Shown here: one piece after another, positions 8,290-17,621 of the stretch
Layout of the letters: every line of letters starts with the position of its first letter
How positions within the stretch are numbered: the first letter of the stretch is position 1
Assembly: GCF_014836635.1 (NCBI RefSeq)
Contig: NZ_JACSQL010000003.1
Coordinates: 310,001 to 374,000, forward strand
Length of the DNA stretch: 64,000 nucleotides
Direction: 5' to 3'
Origin: Paenibacillus gallinarum
Lineage (GTDB): Bacteria > Bacillota > Bacilli > Paenibacillales > Paenibacillaceae
The notes under the pieces: model-generated
What the model saw: the letters and a program-made list of their open reading frames with translations, nothing else
What the model was told of the DNA's origin: nothing
Databases searched by the model: none
Made by a program: the position numbers and the translations under genes

Positions 8290-8324
8290 TATACATTTGT
8301 GTATAAATTGTATACAAATGTATA
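8290..8324. repeat. Palindromic hairpin TATACATTTG...CAAATGTATA
   Basis: TATACATTTGTGTATA (8290-8305) and TATACAAATGTATA (8311-8324) are inverted and differ by one inserted pair, with a 5-base centre. There is no T run after it, so it is not a normal terminator. A second hairpin downstream ends the transcript. It could be an operator or an RNA-stabilising stem. Confidence 0.6.
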
Positions 8325-8442
8325 CATAATATAGAAAGGGATCAATGCGTAACTAACATGGACCTACTGACGAATTAAAGCATAGAGAAGGTGGGAGACA
8401 TCGAGACCATGGCAATACAAAGAAAATATAAAAAAAGAAGTT

Positions 8443-8493
8443 AAATACAAAAAGGATGCAGAGCTATGATTACTTTGCATCCTTTTTGTATTT
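8443..8493. terminator. Bidirectional terminator between Asp-box gene and lacI
   Basis: AAATACAAAAAGGATGCA and TGCATCCTTTTTGTATTT form an 18-bp stem with A/T-rich outer ends on both strands. It can terminate the plus-strand pair and the minus-strand regulator. Confidence 0.85.
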
Positions 8494-8498
8494 TCCTG

Positions 8499-9524
8499 TT
8501 ATTCAGATCTATCTGCCGGATTCAACGGTTTTACGGAATCTCTGTAGATAATTTCCCCTTTTACAACCAGTCTGCCAAAACGCACATCTGGATGATTGAT
8601 TTGACGAAGAAGAGACTGAACAGCAGTTTGAGCCATTTGATTGATGTTAACATCAATGGTCGTTAGATGAGGCTCCATAAGGGTGGCATAAATATCGTTA
8701 TCAAAACCAACGACGGAGCAATCTTCTGGTACCCGGTGACCCATCAGCTTGAGCTTCTGTACAACGGAGTATGCGACTTGGTCACAGTTACATACAAATG
8801 CAGTAGGAAGCGGAGAGGGGAGTTCAATGTCAATGTAGGTTCCCTGTTCGTCCCGATCATTAATAATCCACTTGGGTTCTAAATGAATGTGATGCTCGAG
8901 CAGAGACTTGTAATATCCTAGGAAGCGATCCTGAATACTGCTTGTGGAATAAAGGTTACCCACATATGCAATATCCCGATGTCCTTGTTGGATTAAATAA
9001 TTTGTAAGTTCATAGGCACCATAGAAATTATCTGTGACTACAGAATCGATACTCGAGTGTTCGTCATAAAAATCCAAAAACAGTTTTGGTTGTTCTATGT
9101 TCTCAATCACTTCGATATAAGACTTATTAATTTGACCAAGAACGATAAAGCCATCTACTTTACGGTCGTAGTAAATTCTAGGAAGCAGGAGTCCTTCTTC
9201 ATCAGAACCGCTAAGGATGTGCAAAATCCCGTAATATCCAGTGGCTTCTAAAGACTTTGATATTTCTTGGTAGACACGTAGATAGAAGGATTGATCAGGA
9301 CCCGTAAATCTTTCAGGAATAATGACCCCAATGTTATAGGTTAATCCTTCGCGCATCGTTTTAGCGGCCATATTCACTCGGTATCCAAGTTCACTTGCCA
9401 GCTGTTTAATTCGTTCCTTTAGCTCATCACTTACGCCTTCTTTATCATTAAGTGCTTTCGACACCGTTACACTACTCACGCCTAGCTGGTTCGCTATGTC
9501 ACGCATAGTGATGTTTTTATTCAT
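8499..9524 (-). CDS. LacI family transcriptional regulator of the mannan locus
   Basis: This protein of about 341 residues has an N-terminal LacI helix-turn-helix (TMRDIANQLGVSSVTVSKALND) and hinge helix, then a periplasmic-binding-protein-type sugar-sensing domain (NIGVIIPERFTG, GHRDIAYVGN, CSVVGFDNDIYATLMEPHLTTI). I choose ATG 9524, 8 bases from GGAG; GTG 9527 is also possible. It lies next to the minus-strand phosphorylase-epimerase genes, separated by about 160 bp. Three palindromes with a central CG, found just downstream of promoters in the mannan locus, are its likely operators. A mannooligosaccharide is the likely inducer by context. The effector and operator assignments are inference. 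Confidence 0.93.
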   Translation of the reverse strand: MNKNITMRDIANQLGVSSVTVSKALNDKEGVSDELKERIKQLASELGYRVNMAAKTMREGLTYNIGVIIPERFTGPDQSFYLRVYQEISKSLEATGYYGILHILSGSDEEGLLLPRIYYDRKVDGFIVLGQINKSYIEVIENIEQPKLFLDFYDEHSSIDSVVTDNFYGAYELTNYLIQQGHRDIAYVGNLYSTSSIQDRFLGYYKSLLEHHIHLEPKWIINDRDEQGTYIDIELPSPLPTAFVCNCDQVAYSVVQKLKLMGHRVPEDCSVVGFDNDIYATLMEPHLTTIDVNINQMAQTAVQSLLRQINHPDVRFGRLVVKGEIIYRDSVKPLNPADRSE

Positions 9525-9570
9525 CACATCATCTCCTTTATTCCCGCGGGTGTTGATTATATATGAAGTA

Positions 9571-9596
9571 AACTAATGATTTTAAAGTAATTAGTT
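9571..9596. promoter_or_regulatory. Inverted repeat upstream of lacI
   Basis: AACTAAT (9571-9577) and ATTAGTT (9590-9596) form an inverted repeat with a 12-base centre just upstream of the regulator start. It lacks the central CG of the mannan operators, so it may bind a different protein or be the regulator's own divergent site. Confidence 0.35.
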
Positions 9597-9683
9597 ATAC
9601 GCATGTTAAGTATACCTTCTTCTGGGAAACGAATAAAGAAGATGAATGAAATAATGCAGCGACAAATATAGTAAAAAGCGAAT

Positions 9684-10865
9684 TTATTTCGTTACTTTTA
9701 ATAAGGATTCATTCTTCTTAATTAATTGTGCACGCTGTGCTGCGGAACCCAGGGAACGGAAGGTGTCAGCTGGTGTATTAAATGTATAATCGATCAATTT
9801 GTCGATGGTTGTTGTTGCCACATGGATACGAGTATCGCTGGAAGCATAATAAATGAACACTTCTTCCTGATCATTCACAACAGCTCCGTTACAAAATACA
9901 ACATTTGATACATCTCCGACTCTCTCATCATCATAAGGAGCAAGGAAATGACCACCTGGTTTGGCGATGATTTCTGTAGGGTCCAAAAGACTAGTAGCAA
10001 ACGTATAGAGTACATAGCGTAGTCCAGCTGCTGTGTTTCTTACTCCATGAGCAATATGAATCCAGCCGCGATCTGTTTTAATCGGTGCAGGACCTTGTCC
10101 ATTTTTCACTTCATATACGGTATGGTATTGACGCTCGTCAATTATAAATTCTTCATCAATAACAGGGTTTAAAATGTCTTCACAGTAACCAAAGGCAATT
10201 CCGCCTCCTGATCCTGTAGAAATAAATCCGTCCTGAGGACGAGTGTAGAACGCGTATTTTCCATCAACAAATTCAGGGTGGAGAACAACATTACGCTGCT
10301 GCGGTGAATTTGTCTTAATATTAGGAAGTCTTGTCCAAGTCTTTAGATCTTGAGTACGTACGAATCCCGCTTGTGCAACCGCACTAGATGTATCAAAAGG
10401 AGCTGCATCCGGATCTTTTTGTTCAGAACAGTAGATGCCATAAATCCATCCATCCTCATGTTTCACAAGCCTCATGTCATACATATTGGTCTCGTTCTCA
10501 TCAATGTCTTCCCACACTAAGGGTTCTCCTACAAAACGGAAATTATCGATACCGTTATCGCTTTCAGCTAAAGCAAAAATGGATTTACGGTCCAGACCTT
10601 CGGTGCGTGATACAAGTACGTATTTTCCATCATGATAAATCGCCCCTGGATTCAATGTAGCATTAATCCCGAGTCTTTCCATAAAGTAAGGATTTTGTTC
10701 TTCATCCAAATCAAATCTCCAGTGAAGGGGAACGTGATGTCGGGTAAGAACTGGATTTTCATATCGATCGTAGATTCCATTGTAAAATTGTTCGTTCACT
10801 TTATTTTCTTTGTTTAGCAATTCCTCTTGTTTTGCAAGTAGTTCATCATATTTTTTGTGTACCAT
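9684..10865 (-). CDS. 4-O-beta-D-mannosyl-D-glucose phosphorylase, GH130_1
   Basis: The 393-residue protein matches the GH130 subfamily 1 layout throughout: [20 protein letters not shown], the catalytic-region segment [64 protein letters not shown] and [18 protein letters not shown]. These enzymes split mannosyl-1,4-glucose with phosphate into mannose-1-phosphate and glucose. No signal peptide is present, so it is cytoplasmic. Its ATG overlaps the stop of the epimerase by one base (TAATG), which implies translational coupling. The epimerase makes exactly this enzyme's substrate from mannobiose. Subfamily assignment is by recognised sequence pattern, not a search. Confidence 0.92.
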   Translation of the reverse strand: MVHKKYDELLAKQEELLNKENKVNEQFYNGIYDRYENPVLTRHHVPLHWRFDLDEEQNPYFMERLGINATLNPGAIYHDGKYVLVSRTEGLDRKSIFALAESDNGIDNFRFVGEPLVWEDIDENETNMYDMRLVKHEDGWIYGIYCSEQKDPDAAPFDTSSAVAQAGFVRTQDLKTWTRLPNIKTNSPQQRNVVLHPEFVDGKYAFYTRPQDGFISTGSGGGIAFGYCEDILNPVIDEEFIIDERQYHTVYEVKNGQGPAPIKTDRGWIHIAHGVRNTAAGLRYVLYTFATSLLDPTEIIAKPGGHFLAPYDDERVGDVSNVVFCNGAVVNDQEEVFIYYASSDTRIHVATTTIDKLIDYTFNTPADTFRSLGSAAQRAQLIKKNESLLKVTK

Positions 10866-12049
10866 TATTTATTCATCCTCTCCATAATTTCTATACAAAA
10901 ACGGCTGTTGTGATAAGGACACTTCCAAGCACCTGCGATTTCACGCTGATCATGGCTGCCATCTTCTTTTACTGCCCACACCCATTCACTTCCAGGTCTT
11001 GAGTCAATAATATGGTCTTTCGTATATTTCCATAGGTTTGTAACAAGATCCATGAATAATGGATCTTTTGTACACTGATAGGCGTTATAAAATCCTACAA
11101 TAGCCTCAGCCTGTACCCACCATATTCTTGTTGTATCCATATGATCTTTTTCGCGTTCATTAGCAAGAGAGCCATCACTTTGAATGGCACTTTTTGCAAC
11201 GGAATAAGCCAAATCAATAATCATTTTTTTGTGATCAGGATTTTCAGAACCAATAACTTGCATAGCGTCATCGATAAGCCAGCTTGCTTCAATATCATGA
11301 CCGTAAGAAGTAAGGTCAAGTAATGAATTCCAGTTCTGATCAAAGAAAACATGAAGTCTGCCTAGATTTGCGTCAAACATACGGTCGTGAAGGATATGAA
11401 GCAGATTTTCAAGCGCAGCTCGAACTCTGCTGTCTGGCCACACACGATAAAGCGTAGTATACGCTTCCAAGATATGAATGTGTGTATTCATCGTTATGCT
11501 TGCGATGACATTGTTTTCACTTAACATCTCGTTAGGCTGTTCCTGCCAACTGCGATTAAATTCTTCCTTATAGGCGTTGATCTCGGGGTCATAACCTTTT
11601 TCCTCAATGAGAAAAAATAAAGTCTTGGCAAGTTCTAAAGCTTCTTCATTGTGTAATGCCCGGTAATACTCACTTAAACTATACACGGCAAAAGATTGGT
11701 TATAGATATGTTTACGCGTATCGAGGGGATTACCTTGGTAATCAACAGACCAATATACACCGCCGAATTCAGGATCAAGAAGTTTCTCTTTCAGAAAACG
11801 GAAGGAGTGATTGGCATGATCAGCATACGCTTGAGAGTTTAAGTAACGATAAGCAGCTGAGAAAGACCAAAGAATCCTTGAGTTTGCGATTCCGCCTTTT
11901 GCTGCGGTTTTATCTAACTTCAAGCTGTAATCCAGCTCCCCGTAATATCCCCCTTGTTCGTCATCCTTCATATTTGTCCAGAAAGGAAGAATATGAGATA
12001 TCCATTCATCTCGTATCTCGGCAGTTAGGGTGTTTAAAGAATGGACCAA
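10865..12049 (-). CDS. Cellobiose 2-epimerase (AGE superfamily)
   Basis: This 394-residue protein has the (alpha/alpha)6-barrel signature of N-acylglucosamine/cellobiose 2-epimerases: [69 protein letters not shown] and [15 protein letters not shown]. The histidines in SYGHD and PYHNS correspond to catalytic residues of the family. In mannan catabolism it converts mannobiose to mannosylglucose. It is the first gene of a minus-strand pair, starts at TTG, and is coupled to the GH130_1 phosphorylase by a one-base overlap. A promoter with TTGACA and TAATAT and an operator-like palindrome lie upstream. The neighbourhood makes the cellobiose/mannobiose assignment much more likely than an N-acyl sugar epimerase. 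Confidence 0.92.
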   Translation of the reverse strand: MVHSLNTLTAEIRDEWISHILPFWTNMKDDEQGGYYGELDYSLKLDKTAAKGGIANSRILWSFSAAYRYLNSQAYADHANHSFRFLKEKLLDPEFGGVYWSVDYQGNPLDTRKHIYNQSFAVYSLSEYYRALHNEEALELAKTLFFLIEEKGYDPEINAYKEEFNRSWQEQPNEMLSENNVIASITMNTHIHILEAYTTLYRVWPDSRVRAALENLLHILHDRMFDANLGRLHVFFDQNWNSLLDLTSYGHDIEASWLIDDAMQVIGSENPDHKKMIIDLAYSVAKSAIQSDGSLANEREKDHMDTTRIWWVQAEAIVGFYNAYQCTKDPLFMDLVTNLWKYTKDHIIDSRPGSEWVWAVKEDGSHDQREIAGAWKCPYHNSRFCIEIMERMNK

Positions 12050-12081
12050 AAAGTCACAACCTCTCTAAAATGAAATTCATT

Positions 12082-12099
12082 TAAGTAAACGATAACTTA
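12082..12099. promoter_or_regulatory. Operator-like palindrome A (mannan locus)
   Basis: TAAGTAAACGATAACTTA is centred on CG and lies directly downstream of the -10 box of the minus-strand promoter, the classic repressor position. Its reverse complement shares 13 of 18 bases with palindrome B. LacI-type operators usually have a central CG, so the local LacI protein is the candidate binder. Confidence 0.65.
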
Positions 12100-12104
12100 A
12101 CCAA

Positions 12105-12133
12105 ATATTAAATACCTTTTTAATGCTTGTCAA
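12105..12133 (-). promoter_or_regulatory. Sigma-A-type promoter for epimerase-phosphorylase operon
   Basis: On the minus strand, TTGACA (12128-12133) is 17 bases from TAATAT (12105-12110). This is close to consensus and directed towards the epimerase gene, about 55 bases upstream of its start. Confidence 0.75.
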
Positions 12134-12190
12134 TGATTTAACGGAAACAGTTCACTATAAAAGAAAGGGAAATAGAAACAAAAATAAGGG

Positions 12191-12219
12191 TTGACTGGAA
12201 AGCGTTATCATTATAAACT
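12191..12219 (+). promoter_or_regulatory. Sigma-A-type promoter for mannan ABC operon
   Basis: TTGACT (12191-12196) and TAAACT (12214-12219) are 17 bases apart. A cre-like site fills the spacer, and an operator-like palindrome follows 9 bases after the -10 box. Confidence 0.65.
12197..12210 (+). promoter_or_regulatory. cre-like site (CcpA) in the mannan ABC promoter
   Basis: GGAAAGCGTTATCA matches the cre consensus TGWNANCGNTNWCA at 13 of 14 positions, differing only at the first base. It sits between -35 and -10, where CcpA binding would block initiation. Confidence 0.65.
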
Positions 12220-12228
12220 TTGGTTTGT

Positions 12229-12246
12229 AACTTAATCGTTAACTTA
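12229..12246. promoter_or_regulatory. Operator-like palindrome B (mannan locus)
   Basis: AACTTAATCGTTAACTTA shares 14 of 18 bases with palindrome C before the second mannanase. It begins 9 bases after the -10 box of the ABC operon promoter. Confidence 0.65.
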
Positions 12247-12271
12247 AAAACAATTGAAAGGGGTTATGAAT

Positions 12272-13588
12272 GTGAGTAATAAAAAAGGGTTATTTAAGTT
12301 TTTATCTGTATTTCTCATCATCTCCATCTTGGCAGCATGCTCTTCTAATGGAGGAGATGATTCAAGTGATTCAGCTTCAGGCGATCCTGGGGCAATTAAA
12401 GGTGAAATCACCGTTATCACGCAGAGAACAGATATTGTTGATACGGTATTTAAAGAGTATGCCAAGAAATTTAATGAAAAGTATCCAGATGTAAAAGTGA
12501 ATTTTGAAGCACTTTCTGATTATGAAGGTCAAATCAAAATTCGGATGAACACGGATGAATATGGCGATGTTCTTTTGATCCCAACGAGTGTTCCTGTTGC
12601 AGATCTTCCTAGTTTCTTTGAACCACTTGGAAGCTATGATGAGATGAAAACACAATACACAGGTATTGAAGAACGGATGGTTGACAGTACAATCTACGGA
12701 ATTCCAGTAGCGATTACATACTCCGGTGTTATCTACAACAAGCAAGTGTTTAAAGATGCTGGTGTAACGGAAATTCCGCAAACGATTGATCAGTTTATGG
12801 AAGCTCTTAGAAGTGTGAAAGCAAACACAGATGCTACTCCACTGTACACAAACTATGCAGCAGGTTGGCCGCTGACACAGTGGGAATCTGATCTTACGAC
12901 GGTAGCTGGCGATGTTGATTATGTAAACGTTACACAGCCAAACAGTGATGATAACTTTGTGGCAGGTCAGCCACACTATGATCTTTATAAAATTCTGTAT
13001 GATGCAACAAAAGAAGGTTTGATTGAACGCGATCCTACGACAACAGACTGGGAGAGTTCAAAAGCAGATTTAGGACAAGGGAAAATAGCAACGATGGTTC
13101 TTGGATCTTGGGCAATTGACCAAATTAAAGGTTCGGCAACGAATCCAGATGATATCGGATTTATGCCATTCCCTACTAACGCAGAGAATGTAATTGTACC
13201 ACTCGGAGCAGATTACAACCTAGCTATTAACGTAAACAGCAAGAATAAAGCAGCTGCAAAAGCATGGGTAGACTTTTTCATACATGATTCTAACTATGCA
13301 GTAGAACAAGCAGGCAGCATCAGTGCGGTTGTTGGCGCGGAACTTCCTGAAATATTGAAAGAGTACGGCGATAAAGGCGTAGAGTTTAAAACCATTACCG
13401 CTTCCGAAGAAGGACAAGAAGGTCTAGTAGATAAGATCGATAAAGAAGCGGAAGTTGGTCTCTGGCAGCCTGACTTTAAGAAAAGAATTATTGAAGCTGG
13501 GCTTGGTAACCGGAAAGAGTCTTACGATGACATTATGAAAGACTTGAATGATGCTTGGGTAGAGGCTCGCAAAACAGTAGCCGAATAG
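12272..13588 (+). CDS. ABC transporter sugar-binding lipoprotein (mannooligosaccharide)
   Basis: About 438 residues with a lipoprotein signal peptide: a basic start, a hydrophobic stretch FLSVFLIISI and lipobox LAAC, then a Ser/Asp/Gly-rich linker. The rest is a family 1 extracellular solute-binding protein (GEITVITQRTDIVDTVFKEYAKK..., GIPVAITYSGVIYNK, GKIATMVLGSWAIDQIKG). I prefer GTG 12272 because AAAGGGG at 12257-12263 is 8 bases upstream; ATG 12266 is only 2 bases from it. It is followed by two permeases and a GH130 phosphorylase, so it most likely binds mannooligosaccharides. No ATPase gene is present nearby, so a shared MsmX-type ATPase is probably used. Confidence 0.9.
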   Translation: MSNKKGLFKFLSVFLIISILAACSSNGGDDSSDSASGDPGAIKGEITVITQRTDIVDTVFKEYAKKFNEKYPDVKVNFEALSDYEGQIKIRMNTDEYGDVLLIPTSVPVADLPSFFEPLGSYDEMKTQYTGIEERMVDSTIYGIPVAITYSGVIYNKQVFKDAGVTEIPQTIDQFMEALRSVKANTDATPLYTNYAAGWPLTQWESDLTTVAGDVDYVNVTQPNSDDNFVAGQPHYDLYKILYDATKEGLIERDPTTTDWESSKADLGQGKIATMVLGSWAIDQIKGSATNPDDIGFMPFPTNAENVIVPLGADYNLAINVNSKNKAAAKAWVDFFIHDSNYAVEQAGSISAVVGAELPEILKEYGDKGVEFKTITASEEGQEGLVDKIDKEAEVGLWQPDFKKRIIEAGLGNRKESYDDIMKDLNDAWVEARKTVAE

Positions 13589-13678
13589 AGATAGTGAATG
13601 GTTCAGGAGATCATCTAAGACCGTGCGGATGATCTTCTGAAAATTCATATAAAATGGCTGGATAAGTGGAGGTATGGC

Positions 13679-14560
13679 ATGTTTAAATTATCTAATTTAA
13701 GTTACGCCAATCAGAGAAAATTAATTATACTGGCGTTCTCGTTAATTCCGATTATTCTATTAGTTACATTTGCTTACCTGCCCGTAGTTAATATGTTCAA
13801 ATACAGTTTTACGAGCTGGAATGGTTACAGCAAAAACATGGAATATGTAGGTTTTAAAAACTATATTAACATTTTTACAAATCCTGAATATTTTGCTGTG
13901 TTTAAAGTAAGTTTGTATTACTTTGTAGCTACCTTTTTCCAAATGGGTCTGGCTCTATACTTTGCAACGATATTAAGTTTTAAAGTTCGGTTTAAAAACT
14001 TCTTTAAAGGAGTTTTGTTTTTCCCTTATATGTTAAATGGAGTTGCCATTGGTTTTATATTTTTATTCTTCTTTAGACCAGATGGAACCTTTGATACGTT
14101 ACTGAATACACTCGGACTTGGTGAGTATATAACACTCTGGCTTGGTAATCCAGACGTAATTAACATTTCACTTGCAAGTGCTTCCGTATGGAGATATATG
14201 GGCTTTAACTTCATTATCTTCCTCGGGGCTATTTCCTCGATTGATAAAGATATATATGAAGCGGCGGATATCGATGGTGCGAATAAATGGCATCAATTTA
14301 AACATATTATTATCCCGAGTATTAAACGGATCGTACAACTGAATCTAATTCTTGCGATTAGCGGCGCGATCAGTGCTTTTGATATTCCATACATTATGGT
14401 TGACGGAGCAAATGGCAGTAAAACGTTTGTTATTCAGACCATTGATATGGCGTTCAAATACGGGAAGTTCGGTCTTGCTTCAGCGATGGCAGTGGTGCTC
14501 TTATTTATCGTCATCATTGTTACCTTGTTGCAGCGCCTTGTCATTAAGGAGGATAACTGA
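13679..14560 (+). CDS. ABC sugar transporter permease (MalF/UgpA type)
   Basis: The 293-residue inner-membrane permease has about six hydrophobic segments, starting with LIILAFSLIPIILLVTFAYL. The cytoplasmic EAA loop that docks to the ATPase reads EAADIDGANKWHQFKHIIIP near residue 200. It follows the lipoprotein by 90 bases and starts at ATG after GGAGG. Its TGA overlaps the ATG of the next permease by one base (TGATG), indicating coupled translation and a heterodimeric channel. Confidence 0.92.
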   Translation: MFKLSNLSYANQRKLIILAFSLIPIILLVTFAYLPVVNMFKYSFTSWNGYSKNMEYVGFKNYINIFTNPEYFAVFKVSLYYFVATFFQMGLALYFATILSFKVRFKNFFKGVLFFPYMLNGVAIGFIFLFFFRPDGTFDTLLNTLGLGEYITLWLGNPDVINISLASASVWRYMGFNFIIFLGAISSIDKDIYEAADIDGANKWHQFKHIIIPSIKRIVQLNLILAISGAISAFDIPYIMVDGANGSKTFVIQTIDMAFKYGKFGLASAMAVVLLFIVIIVTLLQRLVIKEDN

Positions 14561-15393
14561 TGTTTACCCTTAAGAAATCAGTAGCGTCGGCTATTAAATA
14601 TATATCGTTAATCGTAGGTTCTCTTGTCGCTATTGTACCGATCCTTGTTGTGTTTTTTGCTTCATTTAAAACAAAAGAAGAGTATGCAACAACGAGTCCG
14701 ATTACACCACCGGCAGATTGGACTAACGTGAGTAACTATGTAACTGCTTTTATTGATGGGAATATGCTCATCGGATTTATGAACACTTTTATCATTTTAA
14801 TTATCTCTATTGTGGGTGCAACCTTAACAGGTTCTATGATCGCTTATATCCTAAGCCGGTTTAAATTTAGAGGCAAAAAATTGCTTATGGGTGCTTTCCT
14901 GCTTGCAACACTGATTCCAAGTGTAACTACACAGGTAGCCACTTTCCAGATTATTAATGCACTTGATCTTATGAATACAAGATGGGCAGCAATTGTTCTA
15001 TATTTGGGAACCGATATCATTGCGGTTTATATTTTCTTGCAATTCCTAGATACCATTTCGCAGGCACTAGATGAGTCGGCAATGCTTGATGGTGCGTCGT
15101 ACTTTACGATTTATTGGAGAATTATTCTTCCATTACTTATGCCGGCGATCGTCACAGTCATTATTGTAAAAGGTGTCAATATTTATAATGACTTCTATAC
15201 ACCTTTCCTATATATGCCGAAGACGGATTTACAAGTAATATCGACCGCGTTATTTAAATTTAAGGGTCCTTATGGATCCCAATGGGAAGTAATCAGTGCG
15301 GGGATTATGATAGCGATTATTCCTACACTTATTATATTCATGAGCCTTCAAAAGTATATTTACAATGGTTTAACAAACGGTTCTGTTAAATAA
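14560..15393 (+). CDS. ABC sugar transporter permease (MalG/UgpE type)
   Basis: The 277-residue permease is the MalG-type partner. Hydrophobic segments begin with SLIVGSLVAIVPILVVFFAS. The EAA-type loop reads ESAMLDGASYFTIYWRIILP, and the C-terminus ends in QKYIYNGLTNGSVK, typical for this half. It overlaps the previous permease by one base, with its ribosome site AAGGAGG inside that gene. The phosphorylase starts 29 bases later. Confidence 0.92.
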   Translation: MFTLKKSVASAIKYISLIVGSLVAIVPILVVFFASFKTKEEYATTSPITPPADWTNVSNYVTAFIDGNMLIGFMNTFIILIISIVGATLTGSMIAYILSRFKFRGKKLLMGAFLLATLIPSVTTQVATFQIINALDLMNTRWAAIVLYLGTDIIAVYIFLQFLDTISQALDESAMLDGASYFTIYWRIILPLLMPAIVTVIIVKGVNIYNDFYTPFLYMPKTDLQVISTALFKFKGPYGSQWEVISAGIMIAIIPTLIIFMSLQKYIYNGLTNGSVK

Positions 15394-15422
15394 TTATCAA
15401 AAAATGGAGAGGGGATTTTACA

Positions 15423-16445
15423 ATGTCAAACGTAAATATTATTGGACAAGCTTTGCCGAACATGCCATGGGAGAACAGACCAGAAGGGGTTACGACACCC
15501 GTATGGAGACATTCCGCAAACCCAATTATCGATCGTAATCCGGTGAAAGGAATTGCGCGAATTTTTAACAGTGCAGTAGTGCCTTATGAAGATGGTTATA
15601 TGGGGGTATTTCGTGCCGAAACAATAAACGGACGTCCTCATTTACATTTAGGAAAAAGTAAAGATGGCTTACAGTGGGAGATTGAAGAAGAAGCGATCGT
15701 TTTTACAGATGATAATGGTCAGCCTTATCGACCGAATTATGCTTATGATCCACGCGTAGTAAAAGTAGAAGACACTTATTATATCATTTGGTGTACAGAT
15801 TTTTACGGAGCTGCTTTGGGATTTGCAAAAACAGAGGACTTCAAAACATTTACTAGACTTGAAAATCCATTCCTGCCTTTCAATCGTAACGGGGTTCTGT
15901 TCCCTAAGAAGAAAGATGGTAAATTCTTAATGTTGTCTAGACCAAGTGATAGCGGACATACTCCATTTGGTGATATTTTCCTTAGTGAAAGTCCTGATCT
16001 CGTGTATTGGGGGAAACATCGTCACGTCATGAGTAAAGGCGGACAAGGATGGTGGCAATCTGTGAAGATTGGCGGCGGACCAGCTCCCATTGAAACTTCA
16101 GAAGGTTGGCTGATGTTCTATCATGGTGTAACGGGTACTTGTAACGGTTTTGTATATAGCATGGGTGCCGTTATCCTTGATAAAGATGAGCCTTCAAAAG
16201 TGAAATATCGTTCCTCTACTTTTGTGCTTACTCCGGAGACTTGGTATGAAGAGAGAGGATTCGTTAACAATGTAATCTTCCCTTGTGCCACTCTTCAAGA
16301 TGCGGATACTGGAAGAATTGCTATCTACTACGGAGCTGCGGATTCTTATGTAGGTGTTGCCTATACTGATGTAAACGAAATTGTTGAATATATTAAAAAT
16401 ACGCATGAAGATATTGCTGACGATCATGAGATTGGCCTCATCTAA
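15423..16445 (+). CDS. Beta-1,4-mannooligosaccharide phosphorylase, GH130_2
   Basis: The 340-residue protein has the GH130 five-bladed propeller pattern of subfamily 2: NPIIDRNPVKGIARIFNSAV, YDPRVVKVEDTYYIIWCTDF, RNGVLFPKKKDGKFLMLSRPSD, GGGPAPIETSEGWLMFYHGV and YYGAADSYVGVAYTDV. The Asp in YDPRV is at the position of the family's proton donor. Such enzymes release mannose-1-phosphate from mannooligosaccharides. It is cytoplasmic, follows the permeases within the operon and has a GGAGAGGGG ribosome site. It differs clearly from the GH130_1 enzyme at 9684, so the locus holds both phosphorylase types. Confidence 0.92.
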   Translation: MSNVNIIGQALPNMPWENRPEGVTTPVWRHSANPIIDRNPVKGIARIFNSAVVPYEDGYMGVFRAETINGRPHLHLGKSKDGLQWEIEEEAIVFTDDNGQPYRPNYAYDPRVVKVEDTYYIIWCTDFYGAALGFAKTEDFKTFTRLENPFLPFNRNGVLFPKKKDGKFLMLSRPSDSGHTPFGDIFLSESPDLVYWGKHRHVMSKGGQGWWQSVKIGGGPAPIETSEGWLMFYHGVTGTCNGFVYSMGAVILDKDEPSKVKYRSSTFVLTPETWYEERGFVNNVIFPCATLQDADTGRIAIYYGAADSYVGVAYTDVNEIVEYIKNTHEDIADDHEIGLI

Positions 16446-16508
16446 TAATGGATGTTCTATATTAAATCAACAAGAACTCTAGATTCAAGATTTGCGTTAT
16501 ACCAGTTG

Positions 16509-16545
16509 TTAATTCCATGCCTTCTAAATGAAGGCATGGAATTAA
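16509..16545 (+). terminator. Hairpin after mannan ABC operon
   Basis: TTAATTCCATGCCTTC and GAAGGCATGGAATTAA form a perfect 16-bp stem with a 5-base loop. The following TTTAT is a weak T tract, so part of the transcription may read into the first mannanase, for which I see no convincing own promoter. Confidence 0.75.
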
Positions 16546-16608
16546 TTTATACAGAGATCTATCATAAATCCGGATTAGGCTAAATCTCTCAACTAAATGG
16601 AGGTAACT

Positions 16609-17595
16609 ATGCGTAATTTTAAAAGGTATTTTATTTCAACACTCGCCGTATTATTTATGTTTGGCGCATTTTCATCGGCACTACCGAAAGCGGAAGCTGC
16701 AACTGGTTTTTATGTAAGCGGTACCACCCTTTATGACTCTACGGGTAAAGCATTCAAGATTCGCGGTGTTACTCATGCCCACTCTTGGTATAAGGAAGAT
16801 TCAGCAGAGGCAATGAAAGCAATTGCGAAAACAGGGGCAAATACCGTACGTATTGTCCTGTCAGATGGAACGAAATATACAAAAGATGATGCAGCTGCAG
16901 TAAAACATCTGCTTGATTTAGCTGAAGAAAACAAACTGATCGCGATCCTTGAAGTGCATGATGCAACAGGGAGTGACGAATATAGTGCGCTAGATCGTGC
17001 GGTAAACTATTGGATTGAACTGAAAGATGTTCTTGCTGGAAAAGAAGACCGGGTACTTATTAACATTGCGAATGAATGGTATGGCACTTGGGACAGCACC
17101 GGATGGGCTGAAGGATATAAGAAGGCGATTCCTAAACTGAGAGAAGCAGGAATGAATCACACCTTGATTATAGATTCAGCAGGATGGGGGCAATATCCGC
17201 AGTCAATCATCGACAAAGGTAAAGAAGTATTTCAAAGTGATCCAAATAAAAACACGATGTTCTCGATCCATATGTACGAATACGCTGGAGGAACTGCGGA
17301 GCAGGTAAAATCTAATATTGATGGGGTTATGAATCAAGGACTTGCGGTAATTGTAGGTGAATTTGGTCATAAACACACCGATGGCGATGTGGATGAAGCG
17401 ACGATTATGAAGTACTCTGAGAAGAAGCAAATTGGCTGGATTGCTTGGTCTTGGAAAGGGAATGGGGAAGAATGGGCCTATTTGGATTTGTCTAAAGATT
17501 GGTCTGGGAATAGTTTAACAAAATGGGGAACAACCGTTGTACATGGTACTTATGGTTTGCAGATGACCAGCACAACGGCACCGATTTTTAAGTAA
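16609..17595 (+). CDS. Secreted beta-mannanase, GH5 (first copy)
   Basis: About 328 residues with a Sec signal peptide (basic start, hydrophobic core, likely cleavage after PKAEA). The catalytic domain is a GH5 mannanase of subfamily 8 type: GFYVSGTTLYDSTGKAFKIRG, GANTVRIVLSDG, LEVHDATG, the acid/base glutamate in INIANEWYG and the nucleophile glutamate in VIVGEFGHKH. It would cut mannan outside the cell into oligosaccharides for the adjacent ABC importer. ATG 16609 is chosen because GGAGG at 16599-16603 is correctly spaced; the ATG at 16597 overlaps that site. No carbohydrate-binding module is attached. A close paralogue follows at 17944. Confidence 0.93.
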   Translation: MRNFKRYFISTLAVLFMFGAFSSALPKAEAATGFYVSGTTLYDSTGKAFKIRGVTHAHSWYKEDSAEAMKAIAKTGANTVRIVLSDGTKYTKDDAAAVKHLLDLAEENKLIAILEVHDATGSDEYSALDRAVNYWIELKDVLAGKEDRVLINIANEWYGTWDSTGWAEGYKKAIPKLREAGMNHTLIIDSAGWGQYPQSIIDKGKEVFQSDPNKNTMFSIHMYEYAGGTAEQVKSNIDGVMNQGLAVIVGEFGHKHTDGDVDEATIMKYSEKKQIGWIAWSWKGNGEEWAYLDLSKDWSGNSLTKWGTTVVHGTYGLQMTSTTAPIFK

Positions 17596-17621
17596 GTACA
17601 TTTTTATCAGCTCGTACATGT

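Noticed and set aside
12377-12976. A 199-residue minus-strand open frame inside the lipoprotein gene
   Set aside because: It is rich in Cys and aromatic residues with no recognisable motif or ribosome site, a shadow of the lipoprotein gene.
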